From positions 14,402 through 57,938 of the forward strand of contig NZ_FTNE01000001.1 of NCBI RefSeq assembly GCF_900156265.1: DNA of 43,537 nt. Reading direction: 5' to 3'. The position numbers and the translations under genes are program-made. The stretch is from Acidiphilium rubrum (GTDB lineage: Bacteria > Pseudomonadota > Alphaproteobacteria > Acetobacterales > Acetobacteraceae). The notes below the pieces were generated by a model, which saw only the letters and a list, made by a program, of their open reading frames with translations, was not told where the DNA came from and made no database searches. Shown piece after piece: positions 26,370 through 35,287 of the stretch. Within the stretch, counting starts at the first letter, position 1, and the number at the start of each line of letters is the position of its first letter.

Positions 26370-27473
26370 ATGGCATCGCAATCCGTTGCCGATTTCAACA
26401 TCAGCACGCGCCGCGCCGAGCGGTCGTCGTCCACCGGTAATCGCCGGATCGTGGCGACCTGGCTGTTCATCAGCTTCGCCCTCATCGTCGAAATGTTCGG
26501 CATCGGCGCCTATGTCCAAAACGACAACGCCGGCCTCTCGATCATGGCGTGGCAACCGGTCTCCGGCATCATCCCGCCGCTCACCCACGCGGCGTGGGAG
26601 CGCATGTTCGCGCTCTACAAAACCATCCCGCAATACCAGCTCCTCAACAGCCACATGGACCTCGCCGGGTTCAAAGCGATCTTCTGGCCCGAATGGATTC
26701 ACCGCATGTGGGGCCGCCTGCTCGGCCTCGATTTCGGCGTCCCGCTGGTCTGGTTCTGGTGGACCGGCCGGCTGGAACGCCGGCTGCGGCCCTGGCTGGT
26801 CACCTTGTTCGTCCTCGGCGGCGTCCAGGGCCTGATCGGCTGGTGGATGGTCGCGTCAGGCTTCCAACCGGGCCTCACCGAGGTTTCGGTCTGGCGCCTC
26901 TCGATCCATTATTGCTTCGCGACCATGCTGGCGATCGCGGTGTTCACCACCGGCCTCGTCGTGCTCAAGCCGGACTCCGAGCGCCTGGCACCGTCCATCG
27001 CCGCGAAATACAAGGTCGCCCGCGGCTTCGCCCTCGCCTCGATCGCGGTGATCATCGTCGCGATCATCGCCGGCACCTTCCTCTCCGGCACCCACGCTTA
27101 TACGATCGACAACACATTTCCCCTGATGCAGGGCCAATGGGTGCCGCCCGATTACGCCGCCCTGCACCCGTTCTGGAGCAATCTCTTCCTCAACAAAGCG
27201 GCTACCCAATGGGATCACCGCCTGCTCGGCACCATCGCCGCCGTCGTCGTGCTGGCCGCCGTCGTGGTCGCCATCCGCGCCGATCTGCCGCCCCGCGCGC
27301 GCGACGCCTTCCTGATCATGGGCGGCCTGCTGGTCATCCAATACATCCTCGGCGTCACCACGCTGGTCTCGAAAATCCTCGATATCGGCATCGTCCATCA
27401 ATTGAACGCCGTCCTGCTGCTCGCCGCCGCGGTCTGGGCCTGGTTCGAGCTGCGCGGCCGGCGTGCCGCATGA
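26370..27473 (+). CDS. ctaA: Heme A synthase, COX15/CtaA family, complete copy
   Basis: A 367-aa membrane enzyme predicted to convert heme O to heme A for the aa3 oxidase. Eight helices are visible in two similar halves. Putative heme-ligand histidines are H111 (EWIHRMWGR), one in RLSIHYCFA, one in QWDHRLLG and one in IVHQLNAVLLLA, so all four are present. NTFPLMQGQ and SGIIPPLTHAAW are family blocks. Its stop overlaps the start of a second, related gene (ATGA). The 122 bp before the start carry no clear promoter. Confidence 0.85.
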   Translation: MASQSVADFNISTRRAERSSSTGNRRIVATWLFISFALIVEMFGIGAYVQNDNAGLSIMAWQPVSGIIPPLTHAAWERMFALYKTIPQYQLLNSHMDLAGFKAIFWPEWIHRMWGRLLGLDFGVPLVWFWWTGRLERRLRPWLVTLFVLGGVQGLIGWWMVASGFQPGLTEVSVWRLSIHYCFATMLAIAVFTTGLVVLKPDSERLAPSIAAKYKVARGFALASIAVIIVAIIAGTFLSGTHAYTIDNTFPLMQGQWVPPDYAALHPFWSNLFLNKAATQWDHRLLGTIAAVVVLAAVVVAIRADLPPRARDAFLIMGGLLVIQYILGVTTLVSKILDIGIVHQLNAVLLLAAAVWAWFELRGRRAA

Positions 27474-28534
27474 ACGCGCGGCCTGACCGGCTGATCGGGA
27501 ACTGGCTACTGATCATCTGCGCCATGATGTTCGGCATGGTCGCCGGCGGCGGCCACGCCCGCACCATCGGCGCCGGCTTCATCATCCAGCAATGGCGCCC
27601 GCTCACCGGCATCATCCCGCCGCTCACCCACGCCGCCTGGCTGCATGTGTTCGACCTCTACCGCCAGACCGCGCAGTTCCGCCTGCTCCACCCCACCATG
27701 ACCCTCGCCCAATTCCAGTCGCTGTTCATGCCGATGTTCATCGATCGCGACTGGGGTCGGCTGATGGCGCTGGTCTTCGCCCTGCCGCTCGTCTGGTTCT
27801 GGTGGCGCGGCCGGCTCTCCAACCGCCTCGCCCTCTGGCTGCTCGCCCTGTTCGCCGCCGGTGCCGGCGAAGCGACCATGGGCTGGCTGATGACCTATCA
27901 GGGCATGTTCGGCGTCCTGCACCCCTCGCCACTCTACCTCGCGCCGCATTTCGTGCTGGCGATGCTGATCTTCACCGCCATGCTCTGGACCGCGCTGACC
28001 ATCCGCAACCCCGAACCCCCCATCATCACCGGCCACTCGGGCCTGCGCACCCTGCTCAGCGTCTCGATCGGCCTTCTCATCGCCACCATCGGCCTCGGCG
28101 CCCTGGTTGCCGCGACCGGCGCCATCCACGTCTACAACACCTTCCCGCTGATGGATGGCCACGCCCTGCCGCCCCACGCCTTCAAACTCCACCCGCTCTG
28201 GCTCAATCTCTTCGCGAACCAGGCAACCGTGCAGTTCGATCACCGGGTGCTCGCCACCATCACCGCCATCATCGTCGTGGTCGCCGCCGTGCAGGGCTTA
28301 CGCGCGCCACTCGGCCCAAAACCGCGCGATCTGTTTTTGCTGCTGGCAGGATTGGTCATCGTGCAATATATATTGGGCATGAGCGCGCTGGTCTCCGGCA
28401 TGGCCGGACTCGGCTATGTCCACGAACTCAACGCCGTGCTGCTGCTCGCCGCCTGTGTCGCATGTCGTCACGCTCTGCGTGGCGCGGTACCAGCCGGTGC
28501 CGAACATCCTCTTGTCATGAAGGCCGCCGAATAA
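27470..28534 (+). CDS. CtaA/COX15 paralogue lacking one heme-ligand histidine
   Basis: A 354-aa membrane protein homologous along its length to the preceding heme A synthase: shared TGIIPPLTHAAW, NTFPLMDGHALPP, FDHRVLATI and YVHELNAVLLLAA. Where the first copy has EWIHRMWGR, this one has MFIDRDWGR, with Asp92 replacing the histidine; the other three histidines are kept. It overlaps both neighbours (ATGA with ctaA, TAATG with tldD). It may be a divergent duplicate that modifies or partners the true synthase, or a COX15-like protein with a different heme task. It is full length and open, so not an obvious pseudogene. Confidence 0.78.
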   Translation: MNARPDRLIGNWLLIICAMMFGMVAGGGHARTIGAGFIIQQWRPLTGIIPPLTHAAWLHVFDLYRQTAQFRLLHPTMTLAQFQSLFMPMFIDRDWGRLMALVFALPLVWFWWRGRLSNRLALWLLALFAAGAGEATMGWLMTYQGMFGVLHPSPLYLAPHFVLAMLIFTAMLWTALTIRNPEPPIITGHSGLRTLLSVSIGLLIATIGLGALVAATGAIHVYNTFPLMDGHALPPHAFKLHPLWLNLFANQATVQFDHRVLATITAIIVVVAAVQGLRAPLGPKPRDLFLLLAGLVIVQYILGMSALVSGMAGLGYVHELNAVLLLAACVACRHALRGAVPAGAEHPLVMKAAE

Positions 28535-29994
28535 TGCCCGATACCATCATTGCCGCCCCGCACGACGCTCTCGCCACCGCCGACCGTCTGTTTCACGGCA
28601 ACGACGGTCTGAACGCGTTCGAAGCCCGCCGCACCATCGCCCCCGTGCTCGACCCGGCCGATGACGGCGAATTGTTCCTCGAATACCGCGAATCCGAAAT
28701 GCTCAGCCTCGATGACGGGCGCATCCGCAACGCCAGCTTCGACAACCGCCGCGGCTTCGGCCTCCGCTCGGTCACCGGCGAAGCCGCAATCTACGCCCAC
28801 GCCGGCGAAATCACCGATGCCGCCCTCGCCCGCGCCGTCGCCACCCTGCAGGATGCCCGGCCCGAAGACTCCGGCACAGTTGCCCTGGCCCCGCCGAAAG
28901 CCGGCCCTGCACTTTACACCGCCCTCAACCCGCTCGCCGAAATGCCCTTCGCCGCCCGCGCCGCCATGCTCGGCGAAATCGATGCCTACGCCCGCGGCAA
29001 AGACAGCCGCGTGGTGCAAGTGATGGCGAGCCTGTTCGGCGAATGGCAGGTGGTCGAAATCCTCCGCGCCGATGGCGTCCGCGTCGCCGACGTGCGCCCC
29101 CTCGTCGTCCTCCACGTCTCGGTGGTGATGGAACAGGACGGCCGTCGCGAATCCGGCGGTCACGGCGCCGGCGGCCGCGAGAGCTACGCCACCGTCACCG
29201 CGCCCGATTTCTGGCGCGCCGCCGTCGATGAATCGATCCGCAAAGCCGCCCTCAACCTCGAAAGCATCGCCGCCCCCGCCGGTGAAATGCCCGTCGTCCT
29301 CGGCGCCGGCTGGCCCGGCATCCTGCTGCACGAAGCCATCGGCCACGGCCTCGAAGGCGATTTCAACCGCAAGAAAACCTCCGCCTTCGCCGGGCTGATG
29401 GGCAAACGCGTCGGCTCCAAAGGCGTCACCGTGGTCGATGACGGCACCCTGCCCAACCGGCGCGGATCCCTCACCGTCGATGACGAAGGCACCCCCACCA
29501 ACCGCACCGTCCTGATCGAAGACGGCATCCTCACCGGCTACATCCAGGACCGCCAGAACGCCCGCCTGATGGGCATGACCCCCACCGGCAACGGCCGCCG
29601 CCAATCCTACGCCCACCTGCCCATGCCACGCATGACCAACACCATCATGCTCGCCGGCGACGCCACCCGCGATGATATGATCCGCTCCGTCAAACGCGGC
29701 CTCTACGCCGCAAACTTCGGCGGCGGTCAGGTCGATATCACCTCCGGCAAATTCGTCTTCTCCGCCTCCGAAGCCTACATGATCGAAGACGGCAAAATCG
29801 GCGCCCCCGTCAAAGGCGCCACCATCATCGGCAACGGACCCGACGCCCTGACCAAAGTCGATATGATCGGCAGCGACCTCGAACTCGACGCCGGCATCGG
29901 CACCTGTGGCAAAAACGGCCAAGGCGTCCCCGTCGGCGTCGGCCAACCCACCATCAAAATCTCCGGCCTGACCATCGGCGGCACCGCCGCCTGA
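28534..29994 (+). CDS. tldD: Metalloprotease TldD
   Basis: A 486-aa cytoplasmic zinc peptidase of the TldD/PmbA family. The metal motif H266-E267-A-I-G-H271 lies in GILLHEAIGHGLEGDF, and a zinc-binding Cys is expected in GTCGKNGQG near the C-terminus. The start overlaps the stop of the CtaA paralogue by one base (TAATG). TldD acts with TldE (PmbA), which is not in the window, in processing peptides such as microcins or in CcdA turnover. The link to heme A synthesis suggested by the overlap is unexplained. Confidence 0.93.
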   Translation: MPDTIIAAPHDALATADRLFHGNDGLNAFEARRTIAPVLDPADDGELFLEYRESEMLSLDDGRIRNASFDNRRGFGLRSVTGEAAIYAHAGEITDAALARAVATLQDARPEDSGTVALAPPKAGPALYTALNPLAEMPFAARAAMLGEIDAYARGKDSRVVQVMASLFGEWQVVEILRADGVRVADVRPLVVLHVSVVMEQDGRRESGGHGAGGRESYATVTAPDFWRAAVDESIRKAALNLESIAAPAGEMPVVLGAGWPGILLHEAIGHGLEGDFNRKKTSAFAGLMGKRVGSKGVTVVDDGTLPNRRGSLTVDDEGTPTNRTVLIEDGILTGYIQDRQNARLMGMTPTGNGRRQSYAHLPMPRMTNTIMLAGDATRDDMIRSVKRGLYAANFGGGQVDITSGKFVFSASEAYMIEDGKIGAPVKGATIIGNGPDALTKVDMIGSDLELDAGIGTCGKNGQGVPVGVGQPTIKISGLTIGGTAA

Positions 29995-30036
29995 CGCCGG
30001 ACCGGGGGGTGGTTGCCGCTCGGGGAAAGCAAGGCG

Positions 30037-30217
30037 GGGGGCTTTGCCCCCTCGACCCCCACTAAGGGCTTAGCCCTTAGAACCCGCTAGTTTTAGGCAA
30101 GGGGAGGGCGCTGCCTCGGACTTTCAGCTGATCTGGCCTGTGTCGCCCTCCCCTTGCCTAAAACTAATGGATTTTAAAGGCTCCGCCTTTAACGGGGTCC
30201 AGGGGCAGAGCCCCTGG
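30037..30217. repeat. 181-bp bipartite inverted-repeat element, copy B (inverted)
   Basis: Same length and architecture as 21127-21307 but in the opposite orientation. The 23-nt arms are at 30088-30110 and 30144-30166 with a 33-nt spacer, flanked by GGGGGC/GCCCCC (30037-30051), CTAAGGGC/GCCCTTAG (30062-30080), TTAAAGGC/GCCTTTAA (30074-30092 shifted by 100, i.e. 30174-30192) and CCAGGGGC/GCCCCTGG (30199-30217). It fills most of the 315-bp gap (29995-30309) between tldD and the kinase gene. The rest of the gap shows no gene. Confidence 0.88.
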
Positions 30218-30309
30218 CCTTAATTACCCCGAGCGTCACCCACCCCCGATCGAGCGTCAGACGGTCGTACCGCTTGATCGGTGGGGTGGGCTCGGCGTAT
30301 GCGCCGGGG

Positions 30310-31791
30310 ATGGATGCGGTGATAGGGCTTGATTGCAGTACGAGTGCGGTGAAGGCGGTCGCGTTCGATGCGCGCGGTGTCGTGTTGGCCGAGGGGCGGG
30401 CGGCGCTGGCGTTCAGGGCTTTGGGTGACAACCGGTTCGAGCAGGACCCGGGGGATTGGTGGCGTGCTGCGTGTACGGCGTTGCGGGCGTTGGTGGCTGC
30501 GGCGCATGGCGTGCGGTTTATCGGCATCGCCATTGCGAACCAGCGCGAGACGATTGCGCCGCTCGATGAATCGTTTCGCCCGACGCGACCGGCGATTTTA
30601 TGGCTGGATGGCCGTGCTGCCGACGATGCGGCGGCGATGGCGTCGCGCTTTGGGCGTGAGACGCTGCACCGGATCACCGGCAAAATCCCGGACCCGAACC
30701 CCGCGCTGTATAAACTGGCGTGGATGCGGCGGGTTGAGCCGGCCACGCTCGATGCCAGCCGATATTTCGCCGAGGTGCATGGCTATCTGGCGCAGCGCCT
30801 GACCGGGCGGTTTGCCACCAGCACCGCGTCGGCCGATCCGCTCGGGGTGTTCGATCTGGCAGCGGGCGAGTATGCCCATGAATTGCTCGCTTCGATCGGC
30901 TTGCGGGCGGATCAATTCGCTGAACCACTGCCGCCCGGCAGCGTGATCGGCGCGTTGCACGCGCAGGCAGCGGCCGAGACGGGCTTGCCCGAGGGCCTGA
31001 TGGTTGCGGCCGGCGGCGGCGATGGTCAGGCGGCGGGCGTTGCGGTCGGGCTGGATGCGCCGGGCCGCGCCTATCTCAATCTCGGCACCGCGATCGTTTC
31101 AGGCGTGCACAGCCGTGCCTATCGCATCGGCACGGCGTTCCGCACCATGATCAGCGCGGGCGGGCCGGGCTATGTGTTCGAAACTTCGCTGCGGTCGGGC
31201 ACGTTGTTGTGTGACTGGCTGGCCCGCGATTTGTTCGGCGATCCGGCGGCGCTGACCACGCTGGAGGCCGCGGCCGCGGCGTTGCCGCCGGGGGCGGATG
31301 GCGTGTTCGTGCTGCCGTATTTCCTGGGTGTGATGACCCCGCATTGGGACAGTGCGGCCCGCGGCGCGATTCTCGGCCTGGCGCCGCATCATGGCCGCGC
31401 GCATCTGTTGCGCGCCCTGTTCGAGGGCATCGCCCATGAGCAGGCGGATGTCACGGCGCGCATCGTCGCGGCAACCGGGCTGGCGGTGACCGAGATCGTC
31501 GCGATCGGCGGCGGCAGCCGGAGCGATCTATGGTGCCAGATCATCGCGGACGTGATGGATATGCCCGTGCTGCGTTCGGCAAGTGCCGAGGCGTCGGCCC
31601 TGGGGGCCGCGATGGCGGCGGCGGTCGCGGCCGGCTGGTTCGCCGATTTCGCAGATGCCGCAACGGCGATGGCCGGCCCGATCACCGCCCGCTTCGACCC
31701 CGATCCGCCGCGCGTCGCCGCCTATGCGGCGCGCGCGGCGGAATACCGCACGATCTATCCGCGTCTCGCCGGGTTTCCGGCGGTTCCCTGA
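30310..31791 (+). CDS. xylB: FGGY-family carbohydrate kinase, probably xylulokinase
   Basis: A 493-aa cytoplasmic sugar kinase. The ATP-site start MDAVIGLDCSTSAVKAVAFD, the RPAILWLDGRA substrate block, the catalytic Asp in AAGGGDGQAAG, and the IVAIGGGSRSDLWCQIIADV motif all fit the FGGY family. SASAEASALGAAMAA is typical of xylulokinases. The ATG at 30310 gives this canonical N-terminus; a TTG at 30274 is unlikely. It precedes a zinc polyol dehydrogenase by 23 bp and an ABC importer, which favours D-xylulose as substrate. L-xylulose or D-ribulose cannot be excluded. Confidence 0.83.
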   Translation: MDAVIGLDCSTSAVKAVAFDARGVVLAEGRAALAFRALGDNRFEQDPGDWWRAACTALRALVAAAHGVRFIGIAIANQRETIAPLDESFRPTRPAILWLDGRAADDAAAMASRFGRETLHRITGKIPDPNPALYKLAWMRRVEPATLDASRYFAEVHGYLAQRLTGRFATSTASADPLGVFDLAAGEYAHELLASIGLRADQFAEPLPPGSVIGALHAQAAAETGLPEGLMVAAGGGDGQAAGVAVGLDAPGRAYLNLGTAIVSGVHSRAYRIGTAFRTMISAGGPGYVFETSLRSGTLLCDWLARDLFGDPAALTTLEAAAAALPPGADGVFVLPYFLGVMTPHWDSAARGAILGLAPHHGRAHLLRALFEGIAHEQADVTARIVAATGLAVTEIVAIGGGSRSDLWCQIIADVMDMPVLRSASAEASALGAAMAAAVAAGWFADFADAATAMAGPITARFDPDPPRVAAYAARAAEYRTIYPRLAGFPAVP

Positions 31792-31814
31792 ACCCCGATC
31801 ACGAAAGACCCATC

Positions 31815-32834
31815 ATGCAGGCTCTGTTCATCAACGGCATCCGCGACATCAGCATCGGGACCGCGCCGGAGCCCGATGCCGGCAATGCCCGCGTGCCGAT
31901 CGCGGTGGCCGGCGTCGGCGTGTGCGGCAGCGACCTGCATTATTATCTGGAAGGCGGCATCAGCAGTCAGACCATCGCGGCCCCGTTCGTCCCCGGCCAC
32001 GAATTCGCCGGGCATGTGCTGGAAGACCGGCCGGAGCTGGGCCTGCGGCGGGGTGAGCTCGTGGCGGTCGATCCGGCCACGCCGTGCGGCCATTGCGAAT
32101 GGTGCCATCGCGGCGAGATCAATTTGTGCCCGAACACGGTGTTCATGGGCGCGCCGCCCTATCCGGGCGCGATGGCGGAGCGAATCGCGGTCGATCCGGC
32201 GCAGGTGATCAAGGTGCCGCAGGATTTCACCGTCGATGAGACGATGATGCTGGAACCGCTGGGTGTCGCGATCCACGCGATCGATCTGGCAAAGCCGCGC
32301 CTGCTGGAATCGGTCGCGGTGATCGGCTGCGGCCCGATCGGCCTGCTGATGATCGCGCTGGCGCGGCTGTCGGGCGTCGGTAAAATCTACGCGGTCGATC
32401 CGGTGGCGTATCGCGCCGAGGCAGCCGGCATCGAGGGCGCGGATATGACCGGCGCCGACCGCTCCGAAATCGCGGGATGGACCAACGGTCGCGGCGTCGA
32501 TCTGGTGCTGGAAGCGACCAATGCGCCAACCGGGTTTCAGCACGCGGCGGAGGCCGCGCGCATCGGCGGCCGCATCGTGCTGGTCGGCATCCCGGAGGGC
32601 GATTCCTACACGCTGGTCGCCGGCCTCGCGCGCCGCAAGGGGTTGTCGGTCAAGTTCTCCCGCCGAATGGGCCATGTCTATCCGCGCGCGATCGATCTGG
32701 TTGCCGGCAAGCGGCTGAACGTCGGGCGCATCGTCACCCATCATTTCAGCCTGGCCGATGGCGCAACCGCGTTCGAATTGCAGGCCGCCTGTGCGGATGG
32801 CGCGCTGAAAAGCCTGATTCTGCCGAACGGATAA
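31815..32834 (+). CDS. Zinc-dependent polyol dehydrogenase (xylitol/sorbitol type, MDR superfamily)
   Basis: A 339-aa NAD(P)-dependent medium-chain dehydrogenase. Catalytic-zinc ligands are the Cys in GVCGSDLHYYLEGG and the His-Glu in PGHEFAG; the structural-zinc loop is CGHCEWCHRGEINLC. The Rossmann motif is VIGCGPIGLL, and SRRMGHVYPRAIDL is characteristic of sorbitol/xylitol dehydrogenases. It lies between a xylulokinase-like gene and a polyol-type ABC importer, which supports oxidation of xylitol to D-xylulose (or D-sorbitol/D-arabinitol to the ketose). The start follows GAAAG. The 121 bp after it probably carry a promoter for the transporter genes; GTTGTCAAC at 32842-32850 is a short palindrome. 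Confidence 0.87.
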   Translation: MQALFINGIRDISIGTAPEPDAGNARVPIAVAGVGVCGSDLHYYLEGGISSQTIAAPFVPGHEFAGHVLEDRPELGLRRGELVAVDPATPCGHCEWCHRGEINLCPNTVFMGAPPYPGAMAERIAVDPAQVIKVPQDFTVDETMMLEPLGVAIHAIDLAKPRLLESVAVIGCGPIGLLMIALARLSGVGKIYAVDPVAYRAEAAGIEGADMTGADRSEIAGWTNGRGVDLVLEATNAPTGFQHAAEAARIGGRIVLVGIPEGDSYTLVAGLARRKGLSVKFSRRMGHVYPRAIDLVAGKRLNVGRIVTHHFSLADGATAFELQAACADGALKSLILPNG

Positions 32835-32955
32835 AATATTTGTTGTCAACGACCGATAAATTTTGGCATAGGTGAAAATATAATCAGGCGCGGTGACGTA
32901 ACGCTCCACGCCTGTGCCTGTCCAAGCACTAAATCAACCGGTCGAAGGAAACGTC

Positions 32956-34302
32956 ATGAAACCATCCGTCAAATCCCTCCTGCTGGGCTCGGCGTGCGCT
33001 GCCGCCGTGCTGGGGCTCGCGCCGAACGCGCATGCCTGGTCGCTCCAGCAGGCGGCTGCGCCCTACAAAGGCGAAACCGTCACCGTGGTCGGGCTCGATC
33101 GCCCGAGCTACAAGGCGGCGCAGAAACTCACCCCGGAATTCGAAAAGGAAACCGGCATTCACGTCAAATGGGTGACCTACCCGTACGAGAATTCGCTGAA
33201 GGCCGAGACGCTGAATTTCGTCTCCCACTCCGGCCAGTTCGACGCCATTTTGAGCGACGTGGTCTGGCCGGTCGATTTCACCAAGGCAAACTGGGTGGTG
33301 CCGATCAAGGATTTCATGGCGAACAAAGACCTCGCCGACCCGAATATCGATGTGAAGGATTTCTTCCCGGTCTGGCGTCACGCCTTCACCATCAAGGGGC
33401 AACTGGTCGGCCTGCCGTTCGATTCCTACGCCGGCCTGCTCTACTACAACAAGAAAATCCTGAAGGAACACGGGTTCTCCGGCCCGCCGAAAACCTGGAA
33501 CGAATTACTGACCGATTACGCGCCCAAACTCTACGACCCGGCCAAGAATCTCTACCCCTACGCGCTGCAATCCGCCCGCGGCGAGACCCAGACCGCCGAC
33601 AGTTTCACCCGCTTCCTCTGGCCCTGGGGCGGCCGCTATTTCGATGCCGCGACCAAAAAAATCACGCTCGACAGTCCCGAGGCGATCGCCGGCGAAACCT
33701 TCCGCCAGAAGCTGATCAAGTTCGGCCCCAAGGGCATCATCGCCGATGACCATTCGCAGGTCGTGCAACTCATGGGCCAGGGCCAGTTGGCGATGGTCAC
33801 CGAATGGTCGGCATTCTACACCACATTGACCAGTTCGAAGGCCGGGCCGGACATCGCGGTCACCACCGAACCCGCCGGCCCGAAGGGCCAGTATTCCGCG
33901 TTCGGCGGCTTCGCCTACATGGTCAGCGCCCAGGTGCCGAAAAAAACCCAGGACGCGACCTGGCTGTTCATCCAGTGGCTCACCTCGAAATCGATGGCCA
34001 AGCCCCTGCTCGAAAACGGCGCGGTGGTCGCCCGCGCAAGCGCCGATACCGACCCCGCCTTGCAGGCGAAATACCCCTACCTCGCACCCATGGTGAAAAC
34101 CTGGGAGCACGGCAGCGTGCCGGACTGGCGCCCCCAGATCGCCTGCTACCCGTATTTCTCCGAACTGGTCTCGCAATACGGCTCGAACATCGAAACCGGG
34201 CAATACACCGTGCCGGTCGGGCTGAAAAAACTCTCGGCCAAGCTACAGCACTACATGAACTCGACCGGGTGCTGGAATTCGATCAACGTGCCGAAGCATT
34301 GA
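32956..34302 (+). CDS. ABC transporter solute-binding protein (sugar/polyol)
   Basis: A 448-aa periplasmic binding protein of the family 1 (MalE/SmoE-like) type. The signal peptide MKPSVKSLLLGSACAAAVLG ends near AHA at about residue 28. The mature part has GETVTVVGLDRPSYKAAQ and LPFDSYAGLLYYNKKILKEHGFSGPPKTW, typical of sugar and polyol binders. The ATG at 32956 has AAGGA nearby and gives the signal peptide; an upstream ATG at 32914 does not. Its gene begins the importer unit (binding protein, two permeases, ATPase). The ligand is inferred to be a pentitol or hexitol from the adjacent dehydrogenases. Confidence 0.88.
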   Translation: MKPSVKSLLLGSACAAAVLGLAPNAHAWSLQQAAAPYKGETVTVVGLDRPSYKAAQKLTPEFEKETGIHVKWVTYPYENSLKAETLNFVSHSGQFDAILSDVVWPVDFTKANWVVPIKDFMANKDLADPNIDVKDFFPVWRHAFTIKGQLVGLPFDSYAGLLYYNKKILKEHGFSGPPKTWNELLTDYAPKLYDPAKNLYPYALQSARGETQTADSFTRFLWPWGGRYFDAATKKITLDSPEAIAGETFRQKLIKFGPKGIIADDHSQVVQLMGQGQLAMVTEWSAFYTTLTSSKAGPDIAVTTEPAGPKGQYSAFGGFAYMVSAQVPKKTQDATWLFIQWLTSKSMAKPLLENGAVVARASADTDPALQAKYPYLAPMVKTWEHGSVPDWRPQIACYPYFSELVSQYGSNIETGQYTVPVGLKKLSAKLQHYMNSTGCWNSINVPKH

Positions 34303-34379
34303 AAATCTAGTCGATTGACCAAGCGCACGAGCGGGCACCCCAGCCCGCCCGTCGCGTCGTTGCGGAGCCAGTGAACACC

Positions 34380-35282
34380 ATGACCGAACCCACCCTGCAC
34401 GAGGTCAAAGTGCCGCGCATCCGGCAGTGGGAGCCGTGGTTCTTCGTCGGCCCGTCGCTCCTGCTGCTGCTGGCGGTCGGCCTGTACCCCACTGTTTTCG
34501 TTGCGTATTTCTCGTTCCACAACTGGACCATGGGCATGGGCCCACCGGTGTTCAACGGCTTCGACAATTACATCGAAACCCTGACCTCGTCGGATTTCAT
34601 CTCCTCGATCCTGCGCACCTTCCTGTTCCTGATCGTCACGCTGCCGATCGAGCTGTGCCTCGGCCTCTCCATCGCCCTCGCGCTCGATCAGACCCGCAAC
34701 GCCTGGCTGCGCCGCCTCGTCCAAATCCTGCTGGTGGTGCCGATCGCAACAACCCCCAGCGTGGTCGGCATGCTGGTGCAGCTGATGTTCAACACCCAGC
34801 TCGGCGTGGTGAATTACGGCCTGCACGTGCTCGGCATCGCCCCGATCGACTGGCTCGGCAACGCCCACGCCGCCCTCGGCATGGTGATGATGACGCAAAT
34901 CTGGGAATGGACCCCCTTCGTCGCCCTCGTGCTCTCGGCCAGCCTCGCCACCGTGCCGCAGGATATCGAGGAAGCGATCACGCTGGAAACCGAAAGCTTC
35001 TGGGCGCGCTTCCGCTACATCAAGCTGCCGTTCCTCCGTCCCGGCCTGGTGGCCAGCATCGTGTTCCAGACCATCTTCACCATCAAGACGTTCGACATGA
35101 TCTACTCGGTCGAAAAAGGCGGCCCGGGCGACGCCACCCAGATGATCGCCCTGCACATCGAGCGCATCGCCTTCCGCGGCTTCGACGTCGGCCTCGCCTC
35201 GGCGGAATCGGTGCTCACCCTGATCGTCACGATCGTGCTGGCGCAAACCGTGGTCAGTTTTCTCTACAAGGACGAGGTCTGA
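34380..35282 (+). CDS. ABC transporter permease (MalF/SmoF-like)
   Basis: A 300-aa inner-membrane permease with about six helices. The first helix follows RQWEPWFFVGPSLLLLL. The cytoplasmic coupling loop EAITLETESFWARFRYIKLPFLRPGL carries the EAA motif in its usual place. The start is uncertain: ATG at 34380 is 12 bases from GGAG, while a GTG at 34371 is three bases from it. The second permease starts five bases after its stop. Confidence 0.9.
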   Translation: MTEPTLHEVKVPRIRQWEPWFFVGPSLLLLLAVGLYPTVFVAYFSFHNWTMGMGPPVFNGFDNYIETLTSSDFISSILRTFLFLIVTLPIELCLGLSIALALDQTRNAWLRRLVQILLVVPIATTPSVVGMLVQLMFNTQLGVVNYGLHVLGIAPIDWLGNAHAALGMVMMTQIWEWTPFVALVLSASLATVPQDIEEAITLETESFWARFRYIKLPFLRPGLVASIVFQTIFTIKTFDMIYSVEKGGPGDATQMIALHIERIAFRGFDVGLASAESVLTLIVTIVLAQTVVSFLYKDEV

Positions 35283-35287
35283 CCCCG

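Noticed and set aside
32842-32850. GTTGTCAAC palindrome before the solute-binding protein gene
   Set aside because: Nine bases is too short to call an operator, and no regulator gene for the polyol cassette is in the window.
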